DNA of 64,000 nucleotides from Methylophaga sp. (GCA_002696735.1 NZSL01000007.1:345347-409346); one strand, 5' to 3'; shown: positions 46,218 to 56,324, counted from the first letter of the stretch. A program made the numbers and translations. The notes: a model not told the origin generated them from the letters alone.

Positions 46218-47380
46218 GACAGTCGCTCTTTAAAATCGCTGTAGCCAAAGCTTTTGACTACACGTAAATCATCGGTTTCGGAATTCCAAATAGCCAATGC
46301 CGGTAATTTGGTGCCATTAAATGTCGTGGTTTTAACCATGGTGTAATGGCTCATATCTTCAAATACTAGACGTTGACCAATTTCCAGTGGCTTATCAAAG
46401 CTGTAATCACCGATCACATCACCCGCCAGACAAGTTAATCCTCCCAATCGATAGGTATGTGAATTTTCATCAGGCAAACCTGCACCGGTGATATCCGGAC
46501 GATACGGCATTTCCAACGTGTCGGGCATATGACAGGTAGCAGAGGTATCGAGAATCGCCTGATCAAGGTGATTCCAGCTGATATCGAGCACCTCGCAACT
46601 CAAAATACCAGTACCAATTGCCACCGCCTCACCCGGTTCCAGATATACTTCGACTTGATGCCGTTGTTTAAAATCCTGAACCAGTTGAATTAAACCATCG
46701 ATGTTATAGCCATCAGCCGTAATATGATGGCCACCACCAAAATTCACCCACTGCATCTGTGGCAGCAAATGGCCAAACTTCGCTTCCATAGCCGCCACAG
46801 TTCGCTGCAATGGTTCAAATCCTTGCTCACATAAAGTATGAAAATGCAGCCCAGAAATACCATCCAATGCAGTTTCATCCAGTTGCGATAACGGAATGCC
46901 TAAACGTGAACCGGGAGCACACGGGTCATAAATTGGCACTGCACCTTCAGAATGTTCTGGATTGATTCGTAAACCAAAATGCAAATCTGGACGCTGTTTT
47001 TGCATTGCCAGGCACTGATCACGAAACCGCAGCCATTGGCCACAAGAATTAAACACAATGTGGTGGGCAAAGGTCAGCAGTTCATCAATATCCTGTTGAC
47101 TGAAGGCCGCAGCAAATACATGCACTTCCCCACCGTATTCTTCAAAACCAAGCCGAGCTTCATGCAAACCACTGGCGCAAGTGCCGCTCAGATATTTGGC
47201 GGTCAACGGTGCCAAAGACCACATTGAAAATGCTTTCAAAGCAGCCAGAACTTTTGCACCACTGGCCGTTTGCACATGATTCAGAATGCGTAAATTACGC
47301 TCAACAGCCACCTCGTCCACCACAAAACAAGGCGACGGCAATCGAGATAAATCCAGCTTGGTAAAATCAGTAAATTGCAT
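46214..47380 (-). CDS. nspC: Carboxynorspermidine/carboxyspermidine decarboxylase
   Basis: The 388-residue PLP enzyme of the alanine racemase fold removes CO2 from carboxyspermidine (or carboxynorspermidine) to give spermidine (or norspermidine). The PLP lysine is in VLAALKAFSMWS, and the motifs SGTCASGLHEARLG, GLHFHTLCEQ and NFGGGHHITADGY are present. ATG 47380 is chosen because aggt lies ten bases upstream and the longer frame starts with TTG. It overlaps speB. Confidence 0.92.
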   Translation of the reverse strand: MQFTDFTKLDLSRLPSPCFVVDEVAVERNLRILNHVQTASGAKVLAALKAFSMWSLAPLTAKYLSGTCASGLHEARLGFEEYGGEVHVFAAAFSQQDIDELLTFAHHIVFNSCGQWLRFRDQCLAMQKQRPDLHFGLRINPEHSEGAVPIYDPCAPGSRLGIPLSQLDETALDGISGLHFHTLCEQGFEPLQRTVAAMEAKFGHLLPQMQWVNFGGGHHITADGYNIDGLIQLVQDFKQRHQVEVYLEPGEAVAIGTGILSCEVLDISWNHLDQAILDTSATCHMPDTLEMPYRPDITGAGLPDENSHTYRLGGLTCLAGDVIGDYSFDKPLEIGQRLVFEDMSHYTMVKTTTFNGTKLPALAIWNSETDDLRVVKSFGYSDFKERLS

Positions 47381-47429
47381 TATTTTCAAATACCTGAAAA
47401 TGATAGTTAATTTGTATTATTAACACTTA

Positions 47430-47705
47430 TTAACCACAGAGACACGAAGATCACAGAGTTTTATCCGCAGATTACGCTAATTCTCGCAGATTATTTTTGC
47501 CGGGTTACGCTAAGCTCACCCGACCTATGTTTTTAAAAAAATGTAGGTTGGGTTGAATTTATGAAACCCAATAAGACCCAGCAGAGTATATGATGTTGGG
47601 TTTCGCAAGCTCAACCCAACCTACATTATTAAAATTAAAAATCTGCGTCCATCTGCGTAATCTGCGGATAAAAAAACTCTGTGCCCTATGTGTCTCTGTG
47701 GTTAA
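47430..47705. repeat. Nested inverted-repeat element, copy B
   Basis: The 276-bp element begins ttaaccacagagacac and ends ctctgtggttaa, with the same inner pair (atccgcagattacgct and atctgcgtaatctgcggat) and an internal segment related to copy A (gggttgaatttatgaaaccc). It lies inside the polyamine gene group and ends five bp from the stop codon of the dehydrogenase gene. Confidence 0.85.
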
Positions 47706-47709
47706 TGAA

Positions 47710-48909
47710 TCAATTGTCGAGATTGAAATCATCCAGTTCAATCACTTCCCAAGGCAGTCCATATTTATTCATATCTTCCATAAATGGATCCGGATCAAAC
47801 TGTTCAATGTTCCAGACGCCCGGTTTCTTCCACTTGCCTTCCAGCATCATTTTGGCGCCAATCATGGCCGGTACACCAGTGGTATAAGAAATCGCCTGCG
47901 ACTGAACTTCAGCGTAACAATCCTGATGGTCTTTAATTTGATAGAGATACACAATTTTCTCTTTACCATCCTTAACACCCTTCACTACGCAACCAATACA
48001 GGTTTTACCTTTGGTACGTGGGCCAAGTGTTGAAGGGTCAGGTAATAAAGCTTTAAGGAACTGAATCGGTACAATCTGCTGACCGTTATAGTCAATTGGG
48101 TCAATACTGGTCATACCGACATTACCCAGTACTTCCAGATGTTTAAGATAGCTATCACCAAAGCTCATCCAGAACTGGGCACGTTTCAAAGTCGGGAAGT
48201 TGACTACCAGTGATTCCAGTTCTTCATGGTACATACGGTAAATATTGTAGTTACCAACCTCTTCTGGACAGGTAAAGCTGGCTTTTTTTGACATGGCCGG
48301 GGTGGTAACAAATTCACCATTTTCCCAGTGACGACACTCTGCCGTGACTTCCCGAATATTGATTTCCGGATTGAAGTTGGTGGCAAATGGATAACCATGA
48401 TCGCCGCCATTGACGTCAATAATATCCAGCTCATGAATTTCATCGAAGTAATGTTTGGCAAGATAGGCAGTAAAGACGTTGGTGGCACCGGGATCAAAAC
48501 CGCTGCCGAGTAATGCCATCAAACCGGCATTTTCAAATTTTTCACGATAGGCCCACTGCCAGCTGTATTCAAACTTGGCGGTATCCAAAGGTTCGTAGTT
48601 AGCTGTATCTAGATAGTCAACACCAGCCGCCAGACAGGCGTCCATGATATGCAAATCCTGATAAGGTAACGCTACGTTGATGACCAGATCCGGTTTTTCC
48701 TTTTCCAGTAAAGCTGTCAGTTCTGGCACGTTATCGGCATCGACCTGAGCAGTGCGGATTGGGCGATCCAGCTGCGCTGTTATGGCTTTACATTTGTCTT
48801 CATTACGGCTGGCCAGAATAATCTCTGAAAACACTTCCGGTAATTGGGCACATTTATGCGTAACGACGCCGCCAACACCACCGGCGCCAATAATGATCAC
48901 TTTTGACAT
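47710..48909 (-). CDS. Carboxynorspermidine/carboxyspermidine dehydrogenase (saccharopine dehydrogenase-like)
   Basis: The 399-residue NADPH enzyme condenses putrescine (or diaminopropane) with aspartate semialdehyde to give carboxyspermidine (or carboxynorspermidine). It has a Rossmann start VIIIGAGGVGGVVTHKCAQ, LGSGFDPGATNVFTAYL and PLPYQD-like segments typical of this Lys1-like subgroup. It lies 25 bp downstream of speA, and nspC follows across a repeat element. Confidence 0.9.
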   Translation of the reverse strand: MSKVIIIGAGGVGGVVTHKCAQLPEVFSEIILASRNEDKCKAITAQLDRPIRTAQVDADNVPELTALLEKEKPDLVINVALPYQDLHIMDACLAAGVDYLDTANYEPLDTAKFEYSWQWAYREKFENAGLMALLGSGFDPGATNVFTAYLAKHYFDEIHELDIIDVNGGDHGYPFATNFNPEINIREVTAECRHWENGEFVTTPAMSKKASFTCPEEVGNYNIYRMYHEELESLVVNFPTLKRAQFWMSFGDSYLKHLEVLGNVGMTSIDPIDYNGQQIVPIQFLKALLPDPSTLGPRTKGKTCIGCVVKGVKDGKEKIVYLYQIKDHQDCYAEVQSQAISYTTGVPAMIGAKMMLEGKWKKPGVWNIEQFDPDPFMEDMNKYGLPWEVIELDDFNLDN

Positions 48910-48933
48910 TGTTGAATCCTTATAAATCTGCAG

Positions 48934-50883
48934 TTATCTTTCAAAGAAGGTGTAGCCATTCATGCTGTCGCTGAAGGCACGTAACATTTGTTGACGCATT
49001 GGAACCGAAATCTTGCCATCTCGCACAGCTTGTTCAGCCAATTTCCGGAATTGTTCCTGCATTACTTTCGGATCGTATTCCACGTAGCTGAGTACATCGG
49101 CAATACTATCGCCATGAAACTCACGGACAAAATCAAAGCTGCCATCCTCGTTAATATGCACACTGACCACGTTGGTATCACCAAACAGGTTATGCAAATC
49201 ACCAAGGGTTTCCTGATACGCTCCAACCAGAAATACGCTCAGATAATATTCCTCACCCTCTATAAGTGGGTGTAATGGCAACGTTTTACGAATACCCTCT
49301 TCATAGGAAAACGAATCAATTTTGCCATCACAATCACAGGTCATATCTGCGATGACCGCTGCGCGAGTGGGTTTTTCATTCAAGCGATGAATCGGCATGA
49401 TGGGGAAGATCTGATCAATTGCCCAGATATCCGGCAACGATTGAAACAGACTGAAATTACCGTAATAAATATCGGACAGTAACTCTGGCAGACTTTCCAG
49501 TTCAGCAGAAACCCTGCGTGCCTGGGGCAACAATTCTGAGATTTTTTCCAAAATGGCCAATGAAACATTCTCGGCTAAAGCCCGTTCACGGAGAGTTGCC
49601 TGACCGTGATGGAATAACTCACGTAATTCATCACGATAATATATGGCATCGTTGTAACACTCCTGGAGGTTCTGCAGTTTTACATTATTCAGCACGGCAT
49701 AGAGGTTCACCAGCATATCCGGACTATCATCCGGAACAATCTCCGGAATCGTGCCAGGTTTATGATCACGGACTTCCAATACGTTAAATAACAACATGGA
49801 AGAATAGGCAATCAATGCCCGACCAGATTCAGTAATGACGACTGGGTGTTCGATATCCAGCGGATCCAGACATTCCTGCAAGGTTTCGATAATGTTGTAG
49901 CAATATTCGTCCAGCCCGTAGTTCATACTGTGTGTACTGTTCGAACGGGCACCTTCGTAATCGACTGCCAAACCGCCACCAAGGTCCATATAACCCATCG
50001 GTGCGCCTTCTTCGATTAAGCCGGTGTAAAAACGGCAGGCTTCCATTACGCCACTACGGATGTTACGGATATTGGGAATTTGTGAACCTAAGTGGCTATG
50101 CAGTAACTGCAGGCAATGCAACATATCGGCTTTTTTGAGCTGGTCGATAACTTCAAGCAGTGCATTGGTAGAGAGGCCAAAAATAGAACGGTCTCCACTG
50201 TCACCATTCCAATGACCTTCAACTGTCGAAGCCAGACGAATACGTAAACCTATCAGCGGATCAATCCCTAACGCTTTACTGCGTTCCAGAATAGTGGAGA
50301 GCTCCGTGGCGGTTTCCAATACAAAAAAGCATGGAATCCCCATTTGACGGGCATATAAACCCAGTTCAATAAATTCTTCGTCTTTATATCCATTACAGAT
50401 AATCAAACTGTCATGGTCACGAAGCTGTGAAATAGCAATAATTAATTCGGCTTTACTGCCCGCTTCCAGACCATGATGGTAGCGACGACCATAATCAGCA
50501 ATTTCCTCAATAACGTGGCATTGCTGATTCACCTTGATTGGGAATACACCGCGATAGTGATTTTTATAGCCAGCTGTTTTAATCGCCCGGGCAAAAGCCT
50601 CGTTCAGTTGGGTAATTCGCAAATCCAGCAGGTTTTCAATGCGTAATACAGCGGGCATATCCAGGCCACGCTCTTTCATTCCATTAACAATATCGATCAA
50701 TGGAACATGAATAGTCTTTTCACCAAACTGCAAACTGACGACCGCATTGCCATCGGCGGAAATATCAAAATAATCCGTCCCCCAATCACGCACACCATAA
50801 AGCTTACTGCTATGTTGCGCACTCCACTCTTCAGGGGCAACATCAGGTGAGTGTGTATCAAGATTGGCATGGGTTTGTGTCAT
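48934..50883 (-). CDS. speA: Biosynthetic arginine decarboxylase
   Basis: SpeA decarboxylates arginine to agmatine with PLP. The 649-residue length matches the family. The PLP lysine is in FPIKVNQQCHVIEE, with GLEAGSKAELI, HLGSQI and the C-terminal YCRDVI-like EFHGDSIADVL region present. It is the first gene of the polyamine group; a 110-bp gap upstream should hold the promoter. Confidence 0.95.
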   Translation of the reverse strand: MTQTHANLDTHSPDVAPEEWSAQHSSKLYGVRDWGTDYFDISADGNAVVSLQFGEKTIHVPLIDIVNGMKERGLDMPAVLRIENLLDLRITQLNEAFARAIKTAGYKNHYRGVFPIKVNQQCHVIEEIADYGRRYHHGLEAGSKAELIIAISQLRDHDSLIICNGYKDEEFIELGLYARQMGIPCFFVLETATELSTILERSKALGIDPLIGLRIRLASTVEGHWNGDSGDRSIFGLSTNALLEVIDQLKKADMLHCLQLLHSHLGSQIPNIRNIRSGVMEACRFYTGLIEEGAPMGYMDLGGGLAVDYEGARSNSTHSMNYGLDEYCYNIIETLQECLDPLDIEHPVVITESGRALIAYSSMLLFNVLEVRDHKPGTIPEIVPDDSPDMLVNLYAVLNNVKLQNLQECYNDAIYYRDELRELFHHGQATLRERALAENVSLAILEKISELLPQARRVSAELESLPELLSDIYYGNFSLFQSLPDIWAIDQIFPIMPIHRLNEKPTRAAVIADMTCDCDGKIDSFSYEEGIRKTLPLHPLIEGEEYYLSVFLVGAYQETLGDLHNLFGDTNVVSVHINEDGSFDFVREFHGDSIADVLSYVEYDPKVMQEQFRKLAEQAVRDGKISVPMRQQMLRAFSDSMNGYTFFER

Positions 50884-50992
50884 CAGTATGACCCCCTTTG
50901 GCTTCAGTTAAATCGCGGGATTGTCACTATTTTACGGATAAATTGCAAAAATATTATGACAGCACTACTACGTAACGAGATGAATCGCAGGC

Positions 50993-52048
50993 CTAGATAA
51001 TTGGTTGCTCTTCTGGAACGCTGGTATCTGTTGATGGATCCAGATTGGTATTGAACGCCTCCACACTGTCCGCAACTTCGTCAGGGCGATTAAAACGCGC
51101 AATATGGAACAGCGCCTCACCCTCATTGACCAGAGGAATATTGGTTCTGCCAATGATCACGCCACTACAGATTGCGACCACTTTGGTTTCCGATTTTTCA
51201 TCACCATATGGGGCCGCGACCATTCCCAGAATATCGCCTTTGGTCACGTGGGCTCCCATAGGAACCAGCATTCTGAAAATTCCGCTTTGCGGTGCCCTCA
51301 CCCAACTGCTTGAACGCGCGACAAATGGTTCTACCGGTTTTAAATGTTTCGTGCGTGATTCAGTCAACATGCCCAGCTTACGCATTACCGCCAATACGCC
51401 TCTGACACCAGCACGAATCGCCAGTTCATTAAAACGTAATGCTTCACCGGCTTCATAGACGATAACCGGCACATTGGCCTGTTGACAGGCATAACGCAAA
51501 GAGCCCTCAATCAATCCTGAATTCAAAATAACCGGGGCATTAAATGCTCTCGCCATTTCTTCAACGGCAGGATTATCCAACGCTGCACGAATCTGTGGCA
51601 GGTTATCGCGGTGAATGGCTGCAGTATGTAAATCTACGCCATGGGTACACTTATTCACCACCTCGCTCATAAAAAGATTGGCGAGGCGCGCCGCCAGAGA
51701 ACCCTCTTCAGAACCGGGAAAACAGCGGTTTAAATCCCGGCGGTCTGGCAGATAACGCGTTTGATTGATAAAACCATATACGTTAACCACCGGGATGGTT
51801 ATCAACGTCCCCTTAAGGCTTTTAAGCCGTTTACTTCTAACCAGCCGACGAATTATTTCCACGCCGACAATTTCATCTCCATGTACCGCACCGGACACAA
51901 ATAAAACAGGCCCGTCACGTCGTCCACGCATCACCTGAACAGGCATACTCAAAGAGGTATGCATATACAAATCCGGTAGGGCTACATCAACTACTTTATT
52001 TTGTCCGGGGCCGATTTTTTGCCCGGCAATAATCAACTCGTCAGGCAT
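50993..52048 (-). CDS. Succinylglutamate desuccinylase/aspartoacylase family protein
   Basis: The 351-residue protein is a M14-type zinc hydrolase relative with ligands in GAVHGDEIVGVEI (His and Glu) and GVDLHTAAIHRDNLP (His). Its start overlaps the rimK stop by one base. Members of this family are commonly encoded next to rimK and may remove acyl or glutamyl groups. The substrate is unproven. Confidence 0.87.
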   Translation of the reverse strand: MPDELIIAGQKIGPGQNKVVDVALPDLYMHTSLSMPVQVMRGRRDGPVLFVSGAVHGDEIVGVEIIRRLVRSKRLKSLKGTLITIPVVNVYGFINQTRYLPDRRDLNRCFPGSEEGSLAARLANLFMSEVVNKCTHGVDLHTAAIHRDNLPQIRAALDNPAVEEMARAFNAPVILNSGLIEGSLRYACQQANVPVIVYEAGEALRFNELAIRAGVRGVLAVMRKLGMLTESRTKHLKPVEPFVARSSSWVRAPQSGIFRMLVPMGAHVTKGDILGMVAAPYGDEKSETKVVAICSGVIIGRTNIPLVNEGEALFHIARFNRPDEVADSVEAFNTNLDPSTDTSVPEEQPII

Positions 52049-52953
52049 TAACCACGGCCTTTGGTTTTAGTGGTTCCTGAAACAGAGTTCTTTTCAATAA
52101 AATCAATAATCAAACTGGCAATATCCTTACCGGTTGCTGATTCGATACCTTCAAGCCCTGGCGAAGAATTAACCTCCATCACGACTGGTCCATGGTTCGA
52201 ACGCAATAAATCCACACCGCACACATTCAGACCCATCGTTTTGGCTGCCCTGACAGCGGTAGCCCGCTCTGCCGGTGTAATGCGGATTAAATTGGCACTG
52301 CCCCCACGATGCAGATTGGATCGGAACTCGCCCTCTTTACCCTGGCGTTTCATTGCGGCAACCACTTTCTCACCCACTACAAAACAGCGAATATCCGCAC
52401 CGCCGGCTTCTTTGATAAATTCTTGCACCAAGATATTGGCTTTCATGCCCATAAAGGCTTCGATAACACTCTCAGCTGCCCCAGCAGTCTCTGCCAATAC
52501 CACACCGATGCCCTGGGTACCTTCCAATAATTTAATCACCAGCGGCGCACCACCGACCATCTTGATTAAATCGTCGACATCATCCGGACGATGTGCAAAC
52601 CCCGTTACTGGCAGACCAATTCCGCGGCGTGACAGTAATTGCAGAGCGCGAAGTTTATCGCGTGAACGACTGATCGCCACTGACTCATTCAGTGGATATA
52701 CATTCATCATTTCAAACTGGCGCAGTACAGCAGTTCCGTAAAAGGTCACCGAAGCCCCGATCCGAGGAATCACCGCATCATAACCGGTCAGATTCTCGCC
52801 CTTGTAATGCACCTCCGGTTTCATCGAGGTGATATTCATATAACAACGCAGCACATCCAGCACATCCACTTCGTGACCTCGTGCCTCCGCTGCCTCAACC
52901 AATCGGCGAGTGGAATACAGCTTCGAATTACGGGACAAAATGGCTATTTTCAT
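52048..52953 (-). CDS. rimK: RimK-type ATP-grasp glutamate ligase
   Basis: RimK adds glutamate residues to the C-terminus of ribosomal protein S6. The 301-residue protein has the full ATP-grasp pattern: [34 protein letters not shown] and [14 protein letters not shown]. It overlaps the upstream protease gene by four bases and the downstream aspartoacylase-like gene by one, so the three form a tight operon. Confidence 0.95.
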   Translation of the reverse strand: MKIAILSRNSKLYSTRRLVEAAEARGHEVDVLDVLRCYMNITSMKPEVHYKGENLTGYDAVIPRIGASVTFYGTAVLRQFEMMNVYPLNESVAISRSRDKLRALQLLSRRGIGLPVTGFAHRPDDVDDLIKMVGGAPLVIKLLEGTQGIGVVLAETAGAAESVIEAFMGMKANILVQEFIKEAGGADIRCFVVGEKVVAAMKRQGKEGEFRSNLHRGGSANLIRITPAERATAVRAAKTMGLNVCGVDLLRSNHGPVVMEVNSSPGLEGIESATGKDIASLIIDFIEKNSVSGTTKTKGRG

Positions 52954-53459
52954 GCAGATTCTCCATCAAGCGCTTCATCTCTAGGCGCTTGGGTAGTGTC
53001 GTGGAATGCGGGGCTTGCTTGATAGGACAATGCCGGATTAACCAATATATTACCAGTCGTCATGGCAGTACGTCCCAGTAACATTCGAAACAACATAGTA
53101 TCGCGATTGGTCAGGGTAATTTCAATCGGCCAGCTATGCCCGCCAACGCTCAGTGGCGTTTCAATTACATAACGTTTTTCTGTGTGACCACCCGAGTCAG
53201 TAACGTTGCGCTCGTCCTTAACTCGCGCTTCGCACCAGATTTCCGTCTCGGTATCATGTTGATTGGGATGCACCCCAAATCTTACCCAAAGCTCACCGTT
53301 CTTATCAATCGGCTCAACCGAAAAGGCATGGATGGCGGAAGTTCGGGCTCCAGTATCCACCTTGGCTTTGATTTGTTGAATACCCAACTCAGGCAAGCTC
53401 AACCACTCTCGCCAGCCAACAGTGATTATTTTTGGATAATTTTCCACGGGATTCCCCAA
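52950..53459 (-). CDS. rimB: RimB-like retropepsin-type protease
   Basis: The 169-residue protein has the aspartic protease motif [14 protein letters not shown] and the conserved [10 protein letters not shown], as in the ATP-dependent zinc protease/RimB family (DUF785). RimB cleaves the glutamate tail added by RimK. It is the first gene of the rim operon, overlapping rimK by four bases (ATGA). Confidence 0.9.
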   Translation of the reverse strand: MGNPVENYPKIITVGWREWLSLPELGIQQIKAKVDTGARTSAIHAFSVEPIDKNGELWVRFGVHPNQHDTETEIWCEARVKDERNVTDSGGHTEKRYVIETPLSVGGHSWPIEITLTNRDTMLFRMLLGRTAMTTGNILVNPALSYQASPAFHDTTQAPRDEALDGESA

Positions 53460-53602
53460 TTAAGAATTTATGGGGCAATTGAAAGCAATTTAGGGACAGC
53501 TGTCAAAAAGGATTTTAGATATTTCGGATTTTAGTGAAACTTATATCTGATTTATAGTTATATCAATTATATTTTAATGTTGAAAATTAACCCGCTCCTT
53601 AC

Positions 53603-53632
53603 AAAAAAAGCCCCGATGAATCGGGGCTTTTA
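53603..53632 (-). terminator. Terminator after pilA
   Basis: agccccga and tcggggct (53609-53616, 53621-53628) form an 8-bp stem with a 4-base loop, followed on the minus strand by seven T. It lies about 20 bp past the pilA stop. Confidence 0.88.
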
Positions 53633-53652
53633 ACAAAATTCAACAATATTTA

Positions 53653-54060
53653 TTAGCAAAGGCCGGCTGCTAAGCAAGAGCCACCAACTGTCCATTGGAT
53701 AGGTGCGGTTATACCATCTGGAGTTAATGTATAATCATCATTAGCAGCATTAATATTTTGACTTGTAGCTGTAATAACACCATCAACCATTGTGACACTA
53801 TTAACAAATCCAGATGCACCTACAGCACCAGGAATACCATTAGAACCAGCATCAGCATCAGCTAAAGCCGTTAGGCGACCAGATTGAGCTGCAACTTCAA
53901 AAGCAATTTTATGAGGAGAAGTTGCTAATACCACCTCAGAAAAACGGGCACGTTCAGTATATTGTTGGTACGCAGGCAAAGCGATTGCCGCCAAAATACC
54001 AATGATCGCGATAACAATCATTAATTCAATTAATGTAAAACCTTGTTGTGTTTTTTTCAT
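53653..54060 (-). CDS. pilA: Type IV major pilin (PilA)
   Basis: The 135-residue prepilin has the short leader MKKTQQG and the class III signal [24 protein letters not shown]; PilD would cut after Gly7. Two Cys near the end ([10 protein letters not shown]) give the D-loop disulfide. A ribosome site (ggag) lies nine bases upstream. The pilin is probably glycosylated, since a PglL/Wzy-type ligase is encoded directly upstream. Confidence 0.95.
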   Translation of the reverse strand: MKKTQQGFTLIELMIVIAIIGILAAIALPAYQQYTERARFSEVVLATSPHKIAFEVAAQSGRLTALADADAGSNGIPGAVGASGFVNSVTMVDGVITATSQNINAANDDYTLTPDGITAPIQWTVGGSCLAAGLC

Positions 54061-54109
54061 ATTTCAATCTCCGTAAATAGACGACAAGCTTTGTGCTCCA
54101 AATTAATAG

Positions 54110-54126
54110 AGCACTCTCCATGCCAA
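54110..54126 (-). promoter_or_regulatory. Sigma-54 (-24/-12) promoter of pilA
   Basis: On the minus strand ttggcatggagagtgct keeps GG (54124-54123) and GC (54112-54111) ten bases apart and matches TGGCACG-N4-TTGCT well. Transcription would begin near 54100, leaving a 40-base leader before pilA. PilR control is expected from other pilin genes; pilR is not in the window. Confidence 0.75.
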
Positions 54127-54198
54127 TGTTTTTTTATTTTTAAAAACAGTTAGTTAAGATTTAAATATTTATTTTCAATATTCGCAAATTACTCAGGC

Positions 54199-54215
54199 AC
54201 GTCAGTTTATGACGT
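54199..54215. terminator. Hairpin just after the ligase stop codon
   Basis: acgtca and tgacgt pair around a 5-base loop seven bases past the ligase stop; the T-run is on the plus-strand side, so on the minus strand it is at best a weak terminator. Confidence 0.35.
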
Positions 54216-54221
54216 TTTTTG

Positions 54222-55931
54222 TCAGTTTCTTGCTAAACAATCTTTTTGTAGTTTAATTAAAACTTTATTTGCCGGGTAATACTCCAAACTTTTACGAATG
54301 GTTTCACAACGCTTTTCAGGCTTTTCCATAGCAAAATAACCATTAATTACGTCTTCAAATAGTTTTAACTCTGGTTTTTTATTCAGTTCGTATTCAAACC
54401 AACTCACAACCTGAATAAGTTTTTCTGCATCCTTTCTTACAATTGCATCATGCAGATGTGTTCGCATGACAATCTTCTCAGCATAGTTTTTGTAATACAT
54501 ATTACTTAACACATGATTAAGTTGGGGAGATTGCTGGGATTGAGTCAAATAGGTATATAGCTGCTGTTGCGCCAGTGCGGTTTGCCATAAAAAGACTAAT
54601 GAAATGCTTAGCAAAAGCAGGATTAAAACCCGAAGTGATTTATTCGCTGCATCACTAAGCAGATTCTGCTTGAATTTTAAATGATGGTTAAGTAATCCAA
54701 ATAATAATGTTAACCAAATAAACCAGTGAAATGAGGATAGGTAAAAGGGATGCTCAACTTGTGTATGAAAAGTTATCGGTAGTAATAATGCAAGATAGGC
54801 AAGTATTCTTTGATGTTTATGTTTGAATACGAACCACAACACACTGAACATCGCTATAAGAATGCCCAGTAAAGCCAATAATCCTCCTTCAATGGCCCAT
54901 TGCAAAAGTTCATTATGTGGATGGGCTATATAACCTGGCATATTTGCAGTAGGATGTTGTTGATAAAACGCAGAAGAAGCCAAGCCAAATTTTTCCAGGA
55001 AACTGCCAATACCATGTCCTCTTATTGGGGCTTCAGAAAAAGCATCAAGAGAAATTCGGTAAATACTCAGACGTTGATCTGAATATTGCGCTGCTACCAT
55101 TTGGTAAGATTTATCAAATGTTCTGTGTAACCCTTCTTTTGCTAACCAGCTGGCCACCACAATTAGCAATAAAGCAGAAACCATCGTTTTCCAGTTTTTA
55201 CTGACTTGACTTCGATAGGCTATGAGCAACATTAGTAATCCTAATACGCCTGATAACAGTCCTATTCTTGAACCTGTTGCAACCATCACATAAGCCGCAA
55301 TACCTATGGTTAGTAGTAAAAAGACTTTTAGATAAAAACGCTTATAAGCAATCGGTCTTAAACAAAGATAAACTGAAACCAATATGCCGGTAGTCAGGAA
55401 ACTGGCCATCACATTGACCTGTTGAAAAACACCGGTAGCAGTCACTATCGAGGTACGTGGGATCCAATTCTGCAAAATTGGTAACTCAAACAATTGAATA
55501 ACACCAACGAAACTATGGATAAGGGTTGCAATAGCAATCAGCAACAAAATCCTGTCGGTGTTTTTCAGCCGAAACTGAAATAATCCAAACAGAAAAATCA
55601 CACCTGCCATTACATACACAATACGAAACAGCCAGGTAATTGGATCCTGAACGCCAGCAAGTGCTGCAGCCAGCAGAATACCAACAGGTAAGGCCAAAAG
55701 ACCTTTGTAATTTGCTGGAAGAATCAGCTTATCCTGCCCACAGAAATACCAGACTGAATAAGCAATAACTAATGTCGCCGCCGCCCAGACAGTAATATTA
55801 AATGGCAGATCAAACCCCGTACCGCCAAGACTGGAGGCCAGGTAAAAGGGAGATACCAGGAAGAGTAATGCCAATAACCATTCAATTGGCTGCTGCGGCA
55901 ATAGTGGGTATTTTGAGAGATAACGCGACAT
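54222..55931 (-). CDS. O-antigen ligase/PglL-type oligosaccharyltransferase
   Basis: The 569-residue inner-membrane protein has about twelve spans and the Wzy_C periplasmic loop with the conserved AHPHNELLQWAIEGG segment. The C-terminal 130 residues form a soluble TPR-like domain (PglL_A/Wzy_C_2 type). The start at 55931 has aggga upstream. It stands before pilA, so it probably transfers glycan to pilin rather than to lipid A. Confidence 0.88.
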   Translation of the reverse strand: MSRYLSKYPLLPQQPIEWLLALLFLVSPFYLASSLGGTGFDLPFNITVWAAATLVIAYSVWYFCGQDKLILPANYKGLLALPVGILLAAALAGVQDPITWLFRIVYVMAGVIFLFGLFQFRLKNTDRILLLIAIATLIHSFVGVIQLFELPILQNWIPRTSIVTATGVFQQVNVMASFLTTGILVSVYLCLRPIAYKRFYLKVFLLLTIGIAAYVMVATGSRIGLLSGVLGLLMLLIAYRSQVSKNWKTMVSALLLIVVASWLAKEGLHRTFDKSYQMVAAQYSDQRLSIYRISLDAFSEAPIRGHGIGSFLEKFGLASSAFYQQHPTANMPGYIAHPHNELLQWAIEGGLLALLGILIAMFSVLWFVFKHKHQRILAYLALLLPITFHTQVEHPFYLSSFHWFIWLTLLFGLLNHHLKFKQNLLSDAANKSLRVLILLLLSISLVFLWQTALAQQQLYTYLTQSQQSPQLNHVLSNMYYKNYAEKIVMRTHLHDAIVRKDAEKLIQVVSWFEYELNKKPELKLFEDVINGYFAMEKPEKRCETIRKSLEYYPANKVLIKLQKDCLARN

Positions 55932-56041
55932 AAGCTTCCCTGTTCTGGCGAATAAACAAAAAAGGATTATGTCGGCTGATTGATCGAGTGGCAAGGCGCG
56001 TTGGATAGAAACAACGACTATTTCATATCAGCTGTATTTTT

Positions 56042-56318
56042 ATCCGCAGATTAGGCAGATTAAAAGAATACAAACCACAGAAACACAGTTTAAAAATAAT
56101 GTAGGTCGGGTTAGCGCAGCGTAACCCGACATAAACAAGGTGTTGGACTTCGCAGGGTCAGCGCCAACCTACGGAGTTTTTTAAATTCATCAATCTAAAG
56201 ATTAATGAAACAAGGTCCGTTGATATTATGACGTGAATATTCTGCGAACATCTGCGTAATCTGCGGATAAATCTTTTAAAACCTCTGTGCCCTCTGTGTC
56301 TCTGTGTCTCTGTGGTTA
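56042..56318. repeat. Nested inverted-repeat element, copy C (rearranged left end)
   Basis: The right end (ctctgtgtctctgtggtta) and the inner atctgcgtaatctgcggat match copies A and B, and the middle again has gtaggtcgggtta-type stems. On the left the order is changed: atccgcagattaggcagat comes first and aaccacagaaacacag after it, so the outer arm was lost or moved. It ends 7 bp from the purC stop codon. Confidence 0.8.
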
Positions 56319-56324
56319 TATCAA

